A stretch of DNA of 64,000 nt from RI-92 sp037384645 (GCA_037384645.1 JARRNT010000003.1:1-64000); one strand, 5' to 3'; numbered from the stretch's first letter, positions 46,099 to 56,495 are shown. Numbers and translations: made by a program. The notes: generated by a model not told the origin, from the letters alone.

Positions 46099-47582
46099 AT
46101 ATGCGGGAAGAGGAGGACGTCGCGGATGGAGGGTGAGTCAGTGAGCAACATCACCAGGCGGTCGATGCCGATGCCCTCGCCGGCGGTTGGCGGCATGCCG
46201 TGTTCCAGCGCGGTAACGTAATCCTCGTCGAAGTACATGGCCTCTTCGTCACCGGCATCTTTTTCTTCCACCTGTTTGCGAAAACGTTCAGCCTGGTCCT
46301 CGGCGTCATTCAATTCGGAAAAACCGTTGGCGATCTCGCGGCCGCCGACAAAAAATTCAAAGCGGTCTGTCACAAACGGATCCTGGTCGTTGCGTCGGGC
46401 CAGGGGTGACACCTCGGTAGGGTACGCCGTAATAAAGGTTGGGTCCTTGAGCCGGTGCTCGACGGTCTTTTCGAAGATCTCGATCTGGACTTTGCCCAGA
46501 CCATAACTGTCCTTGAGGGGGATTTGCAGGCCCCGGGCAAGCTTGCGTGCAGCCTCCAGATCATCCAGCGCCGCTGCCGGGATATCCGGGTTGAAATGCA
46601 GAATGGATTCTTTCACCGTCATGCGGCTGAAGGGTTTTTCAAAATCATAGGTCTCGCCCTGGTAGGCGATCTGGGTGGTGCCCACCACCGAACGCGCGAC
46701 ATCGCGCAACATATCCTCGGTCAGGTTCATCAGGTCATGATAGTCGGCATAGGCCTCGTAGAATTCAAGCATGGTGAATTCCGGATTATGCCGGGTCGAC
46801 AGCCCTTCGTTACGGAAATTCCGATTGATCTCGAAGACCTTTTCCAGGCCGCCCACCACGCAACGCTTTAAAAACAGCTCCGGGGCAATACGCAGATATA
46901 ATTCCATGTCCAGCGCATTATGATAGGTCTTGAATGGCCGCGCAGTCGCGCCACCGGGTAACACCTGCATCATCGGGGTTTCGACTTCGAGAAAACCCCG
47001 CGTCCCCAGGTACTGGCGAATATGATTAATAACGGCCGAACGAATCCGAAAGGTCTCGCGCGACTCCTGGTTCATGATCAAGTCCAGGTAGCGCTGGCGG
47101 TAGCGGGTTTCGGTATCGGTCAGACCGTGGTACTTCTCCGGCAGCGGCCGCAGTGATTTGGTCAGCAGGCGAATCGATTCCACCTTAACCGATAGTTCTC
47201 CGGCATTGGTCCGGAACAGTGTGCCCTCTGCCCCGATGATGTCACCGATATCCCACTTCTTGAATTGCTGATTGTAAAAGCCGTCGGCCAGCACATCGCG
47301 TTGCACGAATAACTGGATCCGCCCGGACATGTCCTGGATACTGGCAAAGGCGTTCTTGCCCATGATGCGCTGGGCCATCATGCGTCCGGCCACGCTGACC
47401 CGTACCGGGTTTTGTTCAAAATACGCGTTGTCTTTTTCACCGTACTCGGCATGCAGCTCACCGGCCATCACGTTGCGGCGAAAATCATTGGGAAAGGCTA
47501 CGCCTTCCTCGCGCAAGGCCTGCAGCTTTTCCCGCCGCTGGGCAATCAATTTATTCTCGTCGCCGTTATTATCTTTTGACAT
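46080..47582 (-). CDS. lysS: Lysine-tRNA ligase, class II
   Basis: LysS charges tRNA-Lys. The 500 residues have an N-terminal OB-fold anticodon-binding domain (about 55-165) and the class II catalytic core. Motif 2 lies around [32 protein letters not shown] near 254-285, and motif 3 in [15 protein letters not shown] near 464-478. The usual C-terminal FPHMRPE is followed by two extra residues encoded inside the repeat element. It follows prfB after 17 bases, the usual prfB-lysS pair. Confidence 0.96.
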   Translation of the reverse strand: MSKDNNGDENKLIAQRREKLQALREEGVAFPNDFRRNVMAGELHAEYGEKDNAYFEQNPVRVSVAGRMMAQRIMGKNAFASIQDMSGRIQLFVQRDVLADGFYNQQFKKWDIGDIIGAEGTLFRTNAGELSVKVESIRLLTKSLRPLPEKYHGLTDTETRYRQRYLDLIMNQESRETFRIRSAVINHIRQYLGTRGFLEVETPMMQVLPGGATARPFKTYHNALDMELYLRIAPELFLKRCVVGGLEKVFEINRNFRNEGLSTRHNPEFTMLEFYEAYADYHDLMNLTEDMLRDVARSVVGTTQIAYQGETYDFEKPFSRMTVKESILHFNPDIPAAALDDLEAARKLARGLQIPLKDSYGLGKVQIEIFEKTVEHRLKDPTFITAYPTEVSPLARRNDQDPFVTDRFEFFVGGREIANGFSELNDAEDQAERFRKQVEEKDAGDEEAMYFDEDYVTALEHGMPPTAGEGIGIDRLVMLLTDSPSIRDVLLFPHMRPELT

Positions 47583-47599
47583 GTCTTACCCTGATCTTG

Positions 47600-48698
47600 T
47601 TATAAACCGCTTTTCAAACTCGCTTCGATAAACTCGTCCAGATCGCCATCCAGTACTTTCTGGGTATCGGTACGTTCCACATTGGTTCGCAGGTCCTTGA
47701 TGCGCGACTGGTCCAGCACATAGGACCGGATCTGGCTGCCCCAGCCAATATCCGACTTGGATTCCTCCAGCGCCTGCTTGGCCGCATTGCGCTTTTGCAT
47801 TTCCATTTCGTACAACTTGGCCTTGAGCATTTTCATGGCGTGGTCGCGGTTCTGGTGCTGGGAACGCTCGCTCTGGCATTGTACGACAATACCGCTCGGC
47901 TCGTGGGTTATACGCACTGCCGAATCAGTCTTGTTGACGTGCTGACCACCGGCACCACTGGCGCGGTAGGTATCGGTCCGCAGGTCAGCCGGATTGATCT
48001 CAATATCGATAGAGTCGTCCACCTCCGGTGACACGAACACCGAGGCAAAGGACGTATGCCGGCGATTGCCGGAATCGAATGGCGACTTGCGCACCAGTCG
48101 ATGTACGCCGATCTCGGTCCGCAACCAGCCAAAGGCATAATCGCCCTGAAAGTAAATCGTCCCGCTCTTGATGCCGGCAACTTCGCCCGCTGAGACCTCG
48201 ATCAGTTCGGTCTTGAAACCGTGGTCTTCCCCCCAGCGCAGGTACATGCGCAACAGCATGTTGGCCCAGTCCTGGGCCTCGGTGCCCCCGGAACCGGCCT
48301 GTATGTCCAGGTAGGCATTATTGGCATCCATTTCCCCGGAAAACATCCGTTCGAATTCCAGCCTGGCGAGCAACTGTTCCTGATTGTCGAGGTCCGCCAC
48401 CACTGACTGCAGGGTCTCCTCATCGTCCTCGTCACGGGCCAGTTCGAGTAATTCCTCCGCCTCATTCAGGCCGGTATCGAGGCCGGACAGGACGCTGACG
48501 ACGTGCTCCAGGCGAGCGCGTTCACGCCCCAGTTCCTGGGCGCGTTCGGGTTCATTCCAGATGGCGGGGTCTTCCAGTTCGCGGCTTACTTCGTCGAGGC
48601 GTTCACGCTTGGCGTCGTAGTCAAAGATACCCCCTCAGGGCTTCACTACGCCCTTGCATGTCTTTGAGGCGGGTCTGTATTACTCCGGTTTCCAGCAT
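47600..48698 (-). CDS. prfB: Peptide chain release factor 2, with programmed +1 frameshift
   Basis: RF2 terminates translation at UGA and UAA. The short first reading frame starts at ATG 48698 and ends at an in-frame TGA at 48623-48621 (codon 26). A +1 shift at CTT-TGA continues in the frame that ends at 47600 and yields 365 residues, the E. coli length. The main frame contains the SPF stop-codon-recognition tripeptide ([13 protein letters not shown]), the catalytic GGQ ([18 protein letters not shown]) and the C-terminal helical domain. The coding segments are 48698-48624 and 48622-47600 on the minus strand. Gene callers that ignore the frameshift will truncate it. Confidence 0.97.
48621..48634 (-). 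promoter_or_regulatory. RF2 autoregulatory frameshift site
   Basis: The minus strand reads AGG GGG TAT CTT TGA C, identical to the classic E. coli prfB site. AGGGGG is the internal Shine-Dalgarno-like stimulator, CTT the slip codon and TGA the stop that RF2 itself recognises. Low RF2 slows termination and allows the +1 shift, so RF2 controls its own level. Confidence 0.97.
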
Positions 48699-48908
48699 AT
48701 GCAATCTTTCTATTTAATACCCAAATATGTAAAGCCGCGTATATTAACGTACCGGCGGGGTCGCCGTCATCGGGGATAACAGCTCACAGCGCATTCAGTC
48801 ATACCTAATCGATTGAAATCATTGATAGCACATACCACCGCCGCACAATGGGCTACAGTTAGCATATAAAACCACCATCATTCACGCCCTTCCACCAGGA
48901 GGTGTGTT

Positions 48909-49376
48909 ATGTCCATGTCCCTTGTCCTTCAGCGCTATCTGCGTGATCATAATATCGCCTATGAGATGCTGCCCCATCGGCCCACCCGCTCCAGCCTCAA
49001 CAGCGCCTCTGCCGCCCATGTCCCGGGCAGTAAACTGGCCAAGCCCGTCATCCTGGAAGACGACCAGGGTTACGTTATGGTCGTGATACCGGCCACCGAG
49101 CACCTGAAAATCGGCAGGCTCAATCAGACCCTGCAGCGCAACATGGGACTGGCCACAGAAAGCGAGCTACGCGGGTTATTCAGCGATTGCGAGACCGGCG
49201 CCATCCCGCCTCTCGGCCAGGCCTATCAGATGGAAACCGTGGTGGATGACAGCCTGTTGCAATGCAACGATATCTATTTCGAAGCCGGCGATCATACCGA
49301 CCTGATACACATTAAAGGCAGCTCATTCCGTCAATTAATGCAGGGCAATCGGCACGCCGCCCTGTGTGTACATTGA
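48909..49376 (+). CDS. YbaK/EbsC-type aminoacyl-tRNA deacylase-domain protein
   Basis: This 155-residue protein matches the YbaK/ProX editing domain, whose members remove mischarged amino acids from tRNA. Visible features are LRDHNIAYEMLPHRPT near 12-27, the strand GSKLAKPVILEDDQGYVMVVIPATEHL near 40-66, GLFSDCETGAIPPLG near 90-104 and the following DIYFEAGDHTDLIHIKG. The GAIPPLG motif is typical of the stand-alone branch. The start ATG at 48909 follows AGGAGG; it falls between recJ and prfB in the opposite direction, interrupting the usual recJ-prfB order. Substrate unknown. Confidence 0.85.
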   Translation: MSMSLVLQRYLRDHNIAYEMLPHRPTRSSLNSASAAHVPGSKLAKPVILEDDQGYVMVVIPATEHLKIGRLNQTLQRNMGLATESELRGLFSDCETGAIPPLGQAYQMETVVDDSLLQCNDIYFEAGDHTDLIHIKGSSFRQLMQGNRHAALCVH

Positions 49377-49418
49377 TAACACCTGGACTGGCTACCTCAG
49401 CGCCGCACGCATTGCCCA

Positions 49419-51149
49419 TCAGCTTACCGGTGACAGGTATTCAACCAGGAGCTGGGCGCTGCGTTGCCCGTTATATTCATTCACGTCCAGGCGATAGGCC
49501 AACTGCACTTCCCGCACCTGCTCAGGCCAGCCCTCATCCGTCGTGCGAAAGGCAATGGCGTCGAAGTGTCGGTCGCCATCGCGCACAAGCATTTTGAGAT
49601 GATGTTCTCCCACAATGCGTCTTTGCACCAGTTCAAACCGCCCTTCAAACACGGGTTCGGGGAATCCCTGTCCCCAGGGCCCGGCATTGCGCAGGAGTTC
49701 TGCCAGTGACAGGTCGATATCGTTTGCTGACAAACTGCCATCACTATGCAAGATGCGCTGCAGGTCATCGTCATCGAGCAAATCGTCAGCCGTCTCGATA
49801 AACGCCGATCTGAATTGTTCAAAGTCCTGTCGGCGCAAAGTCAGGCCTGCCGCCATGGCATGTCCGCCAAATTTTGTTAACAGTCCCGGATGGCGGGTAG
49901 CAATGCGATCCAGGGCATCACGGATGTGCAGGCCGGGAATGGAGCGGGCTGAGCCCTTGATCAAATCATCGCCGCTGGCAGCGAACACAATCACCGGCCG
50001 GTGCAGGGCTTCCTTGATACGCCCTGCCAGGATACCGATGACGCCTTCATGATATTCCGGATCATACAGGCAGATGGCGGACGGCAAATTTTGCGCCCGG
50101 GTGTATTCAAGTGCGTTGAGCTGGTGTTCAGCCTGCTCCCGCATGGTTTGCTCGATACGGCGACGTTCCCGGTTAAAATCATCCAGCACCTTTGCTCGTT
50201 CCAGGGCCCGCCCCATGTCATCGCTGAGCAAACATTCAATCCCTATCGACATGTCATCCAGCCGGCCGGCGGCATTCAGGCGTGGTCCGACACAAAACCC
50301 CAGGTCCTGGCTGGTAACCCGGCGGTAATCACGACCTGACACCTGCAGCAGAGCAAGAATGCCGGCACCGCCTTTTCCACTGCGCATGCGCGCCAGGCCC
50401 TGCGCCACCAGGATACGATTGTTGTGGTCCAGCTTGACCACGTCGGCGACCGTGCCCAGCGCGACCAGATCAAGATAGTCCGCCATATTCGGTTCTTTCA
50501 GATTTTGCTTTTCGAACCAGCCCTGTTCACGCAAACGGGCGCGTAACGCTGCCATGACATAAAAGATCACACCGACCCCCGCCAGGTGTTTGCTGGCAAA
50601 GGCATCACCCGCTTGATTGGGATTCACGATAGCATCCGCTGCCGGCAATTGCGCGCCCGGGAGGTGATGATCGGTAATCAACACACGCATACCGGCGGTT
50701 TTCGCCGCCTCAACCCCGGCAAGACTGGCAATGCCGTTATCCACCGTGACGATTAAATCCGGTTGTCGCGATTTCGCGACTTCCACGATCTCTGGGGTCA
50801 GGCCGTAGCCGAATTCAAAGCGGTTGGGAACCAGATAGTCCACATACGCGGCACCAAAGGCACGTAGGGCGCGCACAGCCAGGGCACTACTGGTCGCTCC
50901 ATCCGCATCATAGTCACCGATAATTAAAATGCGTTGTTGCCCGGCCAGGGCCTCAACCAGTAACGTGACTGCTGCATCGATATTTTTCAGGCCATCATAG
51001 GGTAATAATTGCCTGAGGCTGTTGTCTGTTTGCATAGCGTCGCGGACGTCCCGCGCCAGGTAGATCCGCCTGAGGACCGGATGGATTTCCGCTGGCAGAT
51101 CGACATCCTGCGCGAGTTCGCGTTGTATGATGCGGGTGTCAGTAACCAT
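49419..51149 (-). CDS. recJ: Single-stranded-DNA-specific exonuclease RecJ
   Basis: RecJ degrades 5' single-stranded ends in recombination and mismatch repair. The 576 residues contain the DHH-family motifs DYDADGATSSALAV near 79, VTVDNGIAS near 134, DHHLPGAQ near 160 and the DHHA1 domain with GGHAMAAGLTLR near 425, plus a C-terminal OB fold. It starts inside the last 11 bases of the rpfE-like gene, and its stop is 42 bases from the convergent YbaK-like gene. Confidence 0.96.
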   Translation of the reverse strand: MVTDTRIIQRELAQDVDLPAEIHPVLRRIYLARDVRDAMQTDNSLRQLLPYDGLKNIDAAVTLLVEALAGQQRILIIGDYDADGATSSALAVRALRAFGAAYVDYLVPNRFEFGYGLTPEIVEVAKSRQPDLIVTVDNGIASLAGVEAAKTAGMRVLITDHHLPGAQLPAADAIVNPNQAGDAFASKHLAGVGVIFYVMAALRARLREQGWFEKQNLKEPNMADYLDLVALGTVADVVKLDHNNRILVAQGLARMRSGKGGAGILALLQVSGRDYRRVTSQDLGFCVGPRLNAAGRLDDMSIGIECLLSDDMGRALERAKVLDDFNRERRRIEQTMREQAEHQLNALEYTRAQNLPSAICLYDPEYHEGVIGILAGRIKEALHRPVIVFAASGDDLIKGSARSIPGLHIRDALDRIATRHPGLLTKFGGHAMAAGLTLRRQDFEQFRSAFIETADDLLDDDDLQRILHSDGSLSANDIDLSLAELLRNAGPWGQGFPEPVFEGRFELVQRRIVGEHHLKMLVRDGDRHFDAIAFRTTDEGWPEQVREVQLAYRLDVNEYNGQRSAQLLVEYLSPVS

Positions 51150-52179
51150 AACTTTCTCGCAAGCCCAAAACCGCCTTTGCCGGCTGCGGCAAACGTTGCC
51201 ACCACCTGCCTAGCCTGGACTTATCCAGTTGCAATTGCAGTGTATCACTCCACAGCGTGACGGAAGTCAGACTGCCTTGCCTGAGCATGGCTAACAGCGG
51301 CATCACGTAATGCTGATCGAGATGTTGCAGAGCAGCCAGCCAGGCATAGACATCTTTTTGCCTGACGGCCTCGAGCTGGCTGGTCAGGATTAACAGGCTG
51401 TTTCTTGCTGTAAATTGATCCGTCATGATGCTTGTCGGTATCGTCTCGCGCGCCACTGCATTACGCAGCGCCGCCGATTGCGCCAGGGTATCATCGGTAT
51501 AGACAACGTCGAGCACCGTTGGCCCGGTCTGCAGCACACCGCCACCCCAGAGCCAGAGACTGTTCACCGGTGGTTTCGCCGATGCCATGCGAGCCTCATT
51601 AACCGGATGGGCATGTAACAGCATCTGTATTTCATTCAGGATTTGTCGCCAGCGTGACGCATCCTTGCCGCTCGCCTGTACGCGATTGATATCCTGCTGC
51701 ATGGCCTGGGTTGGCGTCATGGTGTGCACGTCCAGATCGATATTGACCAGCCATTGGCCTGGCGCGTGGTAACGAACGTGCATGATATCGTCAAAGTGTG
51801 CATTGAGACTGGCGATGATCTCGCGCGCTTCGTTTTCTGATAACGCGAGCTGCGCCGGGTCGGTCAGGTATGCCATTTCCCGATCGAGCTGCACATACAC
51901 CGGATCGAGACACCACAAACGCGGCGCTGTCGATTCGGGTTCGCTTTGGGTACGCAACAGGGCAACTGGTAATTCCGCTTCAGCTGAGACGCTATAACCG
52001 AGTTGAGTTAAAACCTGATGTTCAACGGACTGTTTGACCAGAGACCGACGCTGAGCGCGGCGAAACAGCAATACGAGGTCGGCAAGCCCACTCCGATCCG
52101 GCCACTCAGCAGGCGCCAGTTCCTGCAGCGGCACCGCCGGGCCCAGTAAACCCGGATAGAGTAAGTGACACTGGGCCAT
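51139..52179 (-). CDS. RpfE-like / COG4255 protein of unknown function
   Basis: This 346-residue protein has no signal peptide. A central PPVNSLWLWGGGVL segment near 212-225 and other regions with a phosphoglycerate-mutase-like appearance match the COG4255 family, which includes RpfE of Xanthomonas, encoded beside recJ. No catalytic residues can be assigned with confidence, and the Xanthomonas protein's role in virulence-factor regulation is not mechanistically explained. Its 3' end overlaps recJ by 11 bases, so the two are coupled. The function here is unknown. Confidence 0.72.
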   Translation of the reverse strand: MAQCHLLYPGLLGPAVPLQELAPAEWPDRSGLADLVLLFRRAQRRSLVKQSVEHQVLTQLGYSVSAEAELPVALLRTQSEPESTAPRLWCLDPVYVQLDREMAYLTDPAQLALSENEAREIIASLNAHFDDIMHVRYHAPGQWLVNIDLDVHTMTPTQAMQQDINRVQASGKDASRWRQILNEIQMLLHAHPVNEARMASAKPPVNSLWLWGGGVLQTGPTVLDVVYTDDTLAQSAALRNAVARETIPTSIMTDQFTARNSLLILTSQLEAVRQKDVYAWLAALQHLDQHYVMPLLAMLRQGSLTSVTLWSDTLQLQLDKSRLGRWWQRLPQPAKAVLGLRESYGY

Positions 52180-52195
52180 CGAAATACAGCGACGC

Positions 52196-53275
52196 TTACT
52201 GCATGTTGTCGAGGATGGCCTTTTTGACGCTATCCAGATTCGCCTCGACCGTGATCATGGGACCGCTACTTTGCTTGATCGCGGTATCCGGGTCCTTGAG
52301 GCCGTGCCCCGTCAGGGTACAGACGATCTTGGACCCTTCCGGGATCTTGCCGGACTGGATATCGGCCATGGCGCCGGCCAGGGAGGTTGCGGAAGCCGGT
52401 TCGCAAAAGACGCCTTCTTTTTCCGCCAGCAACTTTTGCGCAGCCAGGATCGTTTCATCCGTACACTCATCGAACCAGCCGTTGGAGTCTTTCTTCACGA
52501 CCCAGGCCTTGTCCCAGCTCTGCGGATGACCGATGCGTATCGCGGTGGCCACGGTCTCGGGATTGTCCACCATCTTGCCCCGCATGAATGGCGCCGAACC
52601 GCTGGCCTGGTAACCACACATCCGTGGCAGGCTGTTGACGATGCCGTTTTCGTGGTACTCGGAGTACCCCATCCAGTGGGCAGTGATGTTACCGGCATTG
52701 CCGACCGGAATGCAGTGGAAATCCGGGGCACTACCCAGTTCCTCCAGGATCTCAAAGGCTGCGGTCTTCTGGCCCTGCAGGCGATAGGGATTGATCGAAT
52801 TGACGATGGTCACGGGCGCTTCCTTGCCCACCTGTTTGACCAGTTCCATGCCCGCATCGAAGTTTCCCTTGATCTGGATAACGACGGATCCATGCATCAT
52901 GGCCTGGGCCAGCTTGCCCATGGCGATCTTGCCCTCCGGGATCAGAACAAAGGCGGTGATGTCGGCGCGTGCCGCATAGGCCGCCGCCGCCGCAGAGGTA
53001 TTGCCGGTGGAGGCACAGATAATGGCGCGACTGCCCTCTTCCACGGCCTTGGTCACCGCCATGGTCATGCCGCGATCCTTGAATGAGCCGGTGGGATTCA
53101 GACCCTCATATTTGACATAGATATCCACGTCCTTACCGAGGTGCTTGGGGATATTATGCAGGCGAATCAGGGGCGTGTTGCCCTCACCCAGGCTGATAAT
53201 ACGGGTGTCATCATGGACCGGCAGGCGGTCGCGGTACTTGTCTATCAATCCGGTATAGCGGGGTCGAAATGCCAT
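52196..53275 (-). CDS. thrC: Threonine synthase
   Basis: ThrC converts O-phosphohomoserine to threonine using PLP. The 359 residues are the short class (359 rather than 430), with the PLP lysine in PTGSFKDRGMTMAV near 62-75, ICASTGNTSAAAAAYAARA near 86-104, and VGNAGNITAHWMGY near 193. It is the last gene of the alaC-hom-thrC group, and has its own promoter-like TATAAT upstream. Confidence 0.95.
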   Translation of the reverse strand: MAFRPRYTGLIDKYRDRLPVHDDTRIISLGEGNTPLIRLHNIPKHLGKDVDIYVKYEGLNPTGSFKDRGMTMAVTKAVEEGSRAIICASTGNTSAAAAAYAARADITAFVLIPEGKIAMGKLAQAMMHGSVVIQIKGNFDAGMELVKQVGKEAPVTIVNSINPYRLQGQKTAAFEILEELGSAPDFHCIPVGNAGNITAHWMGYSEYHENGIVNSLPRMCGYQASGSAPFMRGKMVDNPETVATAIRIGHPQSWDKAWVVKKDSNGWFDECTDETILAAQKLLAEKEGVFCEPASATSLAGAMADIQSGKIPEGSKIVCTLTGHGLKDPDTAIKQSSGPMITVEANLDSVKKAILDNMQ

Positions 53276-53313
53276 GGGTCAAAACCTCTGTGGTGTCGTT
53301 CTGTCTTAGCGCC

Positions 53314-53386
53314 GGCTTGTTCCGGCGGCGAATCGTTTTGAATGCCGCGCATTATACCTGACTCCGGGACGCACATCCCGGGGTCA
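53314..53386 (-). promoter_or_regulatory. thrC upstream region: TATAAT box and two hairpins
   Basis: On the minus strand a perfect TATAAT lies at 53356 to 53351. Directly upstream an 11-bp hairpin with one wobble (TGACTCCGGGA / TCCCGGGGTCA, loop six, 53359-53386) covers the -35 region, and no good TTGACA is seen. In the leader, CGCCGG and CCGGCG (about 53311-53328) form a second strong hairpin with no T-run. The first could end hom transcription or act as an operator. Confidence 0.45.
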
Positions 53387-53419
53387 TTAAATGGGCAGCA
53401 AGATTAAATCGTGGGAGTG

Positions 53420-54736
53420 TTAGCGCGCATCCAGGGCTTCTACCCGAATACGGGTAACCTGGCCGTTGATCGCATCGAGTCCTTCGATCTTGGCAATGGC
53501 CGCGTTCATATCCTTTTCCAACACCCGGTGCGTCAGCATGATCACGCTGGCGGTCTGCATTTCCGGCGCCGGTTCCTTCTGGATAATGGCCTCGATGCTG
53601 ATATGGTGATCACCCAGGATACGGGTCACATCGGCCAGCACACCGGGCCTGTCGCTGGCCTGCATGCGCAAATAGTAGGCGGTTTCCACGGCGTCGATGG
53701 GCAAAATCGGGATATCGGACAGGGCATCCGGCTGGAAGGCCAGGTGCGGTACCCGATTTTCCGGGTCGGAGGTCAGGGCGCGTACCACGTCCACCAGGTC
53801 GGCCACCACGGCCGAGGCAGTGGGTTCGTCACCGGCGCCCGCACCGTAATACAGCGTCGGGCCTACCGCATCGCCCATCACCAGCACGGCATTCATTACC
53901 CCGTCGACGTTGGCAATCAAGCGGCGCTCCGGAATCAAGGTGGGGTGCACCCGCAATTCGATGCCCTGCGCTGTATGCCGCGAAACGCCCAGGTGCTTGA
54001 TGCGATAACCCAGTTGTTCGGCATAGGTAACGTCCTCACGGGTGATCCGGGTAATGCCTTCGGTGTAGGCCGAATCGAATTGCAGGGGAATGCCGAAGGC
54101 AATCGAAGCGAGAATCGTCAACTTATGCGCGGCATCGATACCTTCCACGTCAAACGTTGGATCGGCCTCGGCATAGCCCAGGGCCTGGGCCTCTTTCAGC
54201 ACGTCATCGAAGTCACGGCCCTTGTCGCGCATCTCGGTCAGGATGAAATTACCGGTACCATTGATGATGCCGGCCAGCCACTGGATCCGGTTACCGGCCA
54301 GGCCTTCGCGAATCGCCTTGATGATGGGAATGCCGCCCGCAACCGCGGCCTCAAAGGCCACCATCACGCCCTTGTTGCGGGCAGCGGCAAAGATATCGTT
54401 ACCCTTTTTGGCAATCAGGGCCTTGTTGGCGGTGACCACGTGTTTTCCCTGCTCAATTGCCGCCATCACCAGTTCATAGGCCAGGCCATCACCGCCGATC
54501 AATTCCACCACGATCTGCACGGCCGGATCATTGACCACGGCAAACGGGTCGTCCGTCAGGGTGATCCCGGCCGTATCGCAGATGCGGGGTTTGTTCAGAT
54601 CCCGTGCCGCGGCATGACTGACCTCGATACCCCGTCCTGCCCGTCGCGCAATCTCTTCGGCATTGCGTTTGAGTACATTGACTGTGCCGCCACCGACTGT
54701 GCCCAGCCCCAACAAACCTACTTTTACTGGTTCCAC
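53420..54736 (-). CDS. hom: Homoserine dehydrogenase
   Basis: Hom reduces aspartate semialdehyde to homoserine, feeding threonine and methionine synthesis. The 438 residues show the NAD(P) motif VGLLGLGTVGGGTVNVL near 5-21, TANKALIAKKG near 100, GIINGTGNFILTEM near 172, and a C-terminal ACT domain (about 350-430) for allosteric control. It is monofunctional, without an aspartokinase domain. It starts with GTG at 54736 behind GAGG. It lies 15 bases after alaC and 144 bases before thrC. Confidence 0.96.
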   Translation of the reverse strand: MEPVKVGLLGLGTVGGGTVNVLKRNAEEIARRAGRGIEVSHAAARDLNKPRICDTAGITLTDDPFAVVNDPAVQIVVELIGGDGLAYELVMAAIEQGKHVVTANKALIAKKGNDIFAAARNKGVMVAFEAAVAGGIPIIKAIREGLAGNRIQWLAGIINGTGNFILTEMRDKGRDFDDVLKEAQALGYAEADPTFDVEGIDAAHKLTILASIAFGIPLQFDSAYTEGITRITREDVTYAEQLGYRIKHLGVSRHTAQGIELRVHPTLIPERRLIANVDGVMNAVLVMGDAVGPTLYYGAGAGDEPTASAVVADLVDVVRALTSDPENRVPHLAFQPDALSDIPILPIDAVETAYYLRMQASDRPGVLADVTRILGDHHISIEAIIQKEPAPEMQTASVIMLTHRVLEKDMNAAIAKIEGLDAINGQVTRIRVEALDAR

Positions 54737-54751
54737 ATCTACCTCAATTCG

Positions 54752-55939
54752 TTATGCTTTATTCATTTTCTTGAACATATCGCGAATGCCGCGGATGGCC
54801 TGGCGGGTGCGATGTTCATTTTCGATCAGTCCAAAACGGACATGGTCGTCACCGTAGTCACCAAAGCCGATCCCCGGCGATACAGCAACCTTGGCCTCTT
54901 TCAACAGGAGTTTGGAAAATTCCAGCGAACCCATAGCCTTGAACTGTTCCGGGATAGGTGCCCAGACAAACATGGTGCCCTTGGGCTTGGTCACCTCCCA
55001 GCCGACAGTTTGCAGGCCGTCACACAGCACATCCCGGCGCGCACGATAGCGCTCCCGGATCTCCGTCACGCAATCCTGCGGCCCCTCCAGGGCCGTGATC
55101 GCCGCGACCTGGATTGGCGTGAACATGCCGTAATCCAGGTAGGATTTCATGCGTGCCAGGGCGGCAACCAGGGTTTTATTCCCCACCATAAAGCCAACCC
55201 GCCAGCCCGGCATGTTATAAGTCTTGGACAGACTGTAAAACTCAACACAAACATCCTTGGCACCCGGCACCTGCATGATCGACGGCGCCTCATACCCATC
55301 GAACACGATCTCGGAATAGGCGTTGTCGTGAATCACCCAGATCTCATGTTCACGCGCAATCTCCACGACCTTTTCGAAGAATGCCAGGTCGACACATTGC
55401 GCCGTGGGGTTGGCCGGGAAATTCAGGACCAGCATTTTTGGCTTGGGCCAGGAATCCTTGATGGCCTTTTCCAGTTCTTCAAAGAATTCAACACCGGGCA
55501 CCATGGGGACATGACGTATATCAGCACCGGCGATAATGAAACCATAGGGATGGATCGGATAGGCCGGGTTTGGCACCAGCACGGCGTCGCCCGGTCCCAC
55601 CGTGGCCAGGGCCAGGTGCGCGAGACCTTCCTTGGAACCGATGGTCACGATGGCCTCGCTGTCCGGGTCCAGTTCGACGGCAAAACGTTGTTTGTACCAG
55701 TTACAAATAGCCCGGCGCAGGCGGGGAATCCCCCGTGACAGGGAATAACGGTGGGTGTCTCCGCGTTGGGCCGCCTCCACCAATTTGTCCACGATATGCG
55801 CAGGGGTCGGCTGGTCCGGGTTGCCCATGCCAAAATCGATAATGTCTTCCCCGCGCGCGCGCGCCGCGGCTTTCAACTCGTTGACGATATTGAAGACATA
55901 GGGAGGTAGGCGTTTAATCCTGGGAAAATCGTCTTTCAA
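54752..55939 (-). CDS. alaC: Alanine-type class I aminotransferase
   Basis: This 395-residue PLP aminotransferase probably makes alanine from pyruvate and glutamate. The PLP lysine is in [21 protein letters not shown] near 232-252, with the conserved [11 protein letters not shown] near 128, [10 protein letters not shown] near 169 and the [14 protein letters not shown]-terminal segment. Genes of the AlaC type typically precede hom and thrC in Beta- and Gammaproteobacteria. The start is TTG at 55939, no better codon being in frame. TTGACA lies upstream on the minus strand (56033 to 56028), but its -10 is weak. Confidence 0.88.
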   Translation of the reverse strand: MKDDFPRIKRLPPYVFNIVNELKAAARARGEDIIDFGMGNPDQPTPAHIVDKLVEAAQRGDTHRYSLSRGIPRLRRAICNWYKQRFAVELDPDSEAIVTIGSKEGLAHLALATVGPGDAVLVPNPAYPIHPYGFIIAGADIRHVPMVPGVEFFEELEKAIKDSWPKPKMLVLNFPANPTAQCVDLAFFEKVVEIAREHEIWVIHDNAYSEIVFDGYEAPSIMQVPGAKDVCVEFYSLSKTYNMPGWRVGFMVGNKTLVAALARMKSYLDYGMFTPIQVAAITALEGPQDCVTEIRERYRARRDVLCDGLQTVGWEVTKPKGTMFVWAPIPEQFKAMGSLEFSKLLLKEAKVAVSPGIGFGDYGDDHVRFGLIENEHRTRQAIRGIRDMFKKMNKA

Positions 55940-56059
55940 GGGGGCGGTGCCTGCTGGTTATGGTAATTACGTGAAAATTCAACACACTGGGCCAAAGCTG
56001 TTAACATTACAGATATCCCAAAGTCCCTGTCAATTATCCTGGAGTTATAAAACGCTTCC

Positions 56060-56494
56060 ATGAAAGTCAGCCTCGACAACAGCAGCGCGAACACCATCGT
56101 CGCCTATGATGTCGGCATGGTACGGGTACATGCACGCGCCGCCCGGGATGCGGCAGAACCCGTCGCCGAAATGCGGCTTATCACCAGCAGTACCATTATC
56201 ACGCCGGATACGCTGGTCGAAAACTGGCGCGCAGACCAACCCCACGATCTCGCCGTCAGTCACATGCAGGACGTGCTGGAATTTGAGCCGGAGATTGTGA
56301 TCCTCGGTACCGGCCGGCAATTGTGTTTTCCCGCCAGGGAAGTGATTGAAGTATGTCACCAGGCCGGTGCTGGCTTTGAAGTGATGGATACAGGCGCGGC
56401 CTGCCGGACTTACAATATCCTGGCCGCTGAAGGCCGGCGCGTGGTCGCGGCCCTGTTAATGATTGAACCGGATAGCGAATTGCCGACGCATTGA
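56060..56494 (+). CDS. Mth938-like (DUF498/NDUFAF3-type) domain protein
   Basis: This 144-residue protein is a single Mth938-like domain. The characteristic segment IVILGTGRQLCFPAREVIEVCHQAGAGFEVMDTGAACRTYNIL (about 77-119) is the conserved core. Bacterial members have no settled role; a human relative assists complex I assembly. It diverges from alaC across 120 bases, and its stop is one base from the convergent rpoS stop. Confidence 0.88.
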   Translation: MKVSLDNSSANTIVAYDVGMVRVHARAARDAAEPVAEMRLITSSTIITPDTLVENWRADQPHDLAVSHMQDVLEFEPEIVILGTGRQLCFPAREVIEVCHQAGAGFEVMDTGAACRTYNILAAEGRRVVAALLMIEPDSELPTH

Positions 56495-56495
56495 A

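Noticed and set aside
45918..46136. A 72-codon frame with an internal IKYSLNQFHWF repeat
   Set aside because: The amino-acid repeat simply mirrors the DNA hairpin repeats and runs into antisense lysS; no ribosome site or homology.
47600..48403. RF2 as a 267-residue truncated protein
   Set aside because: The upstream sequence continues RF2 homology through the CTTTGAC frameshift site, so the short form is an artefact of ignoring recoding.
53411..55738. A 775-codon open frame on the plus strand across hom and alaC
   Set aside because: It is antisense to two clearly conserved genes, its translation is rich in Gly, His and Gln without any recognisable domain, and such frames arise from GC-biased codon use on the opposite strand.
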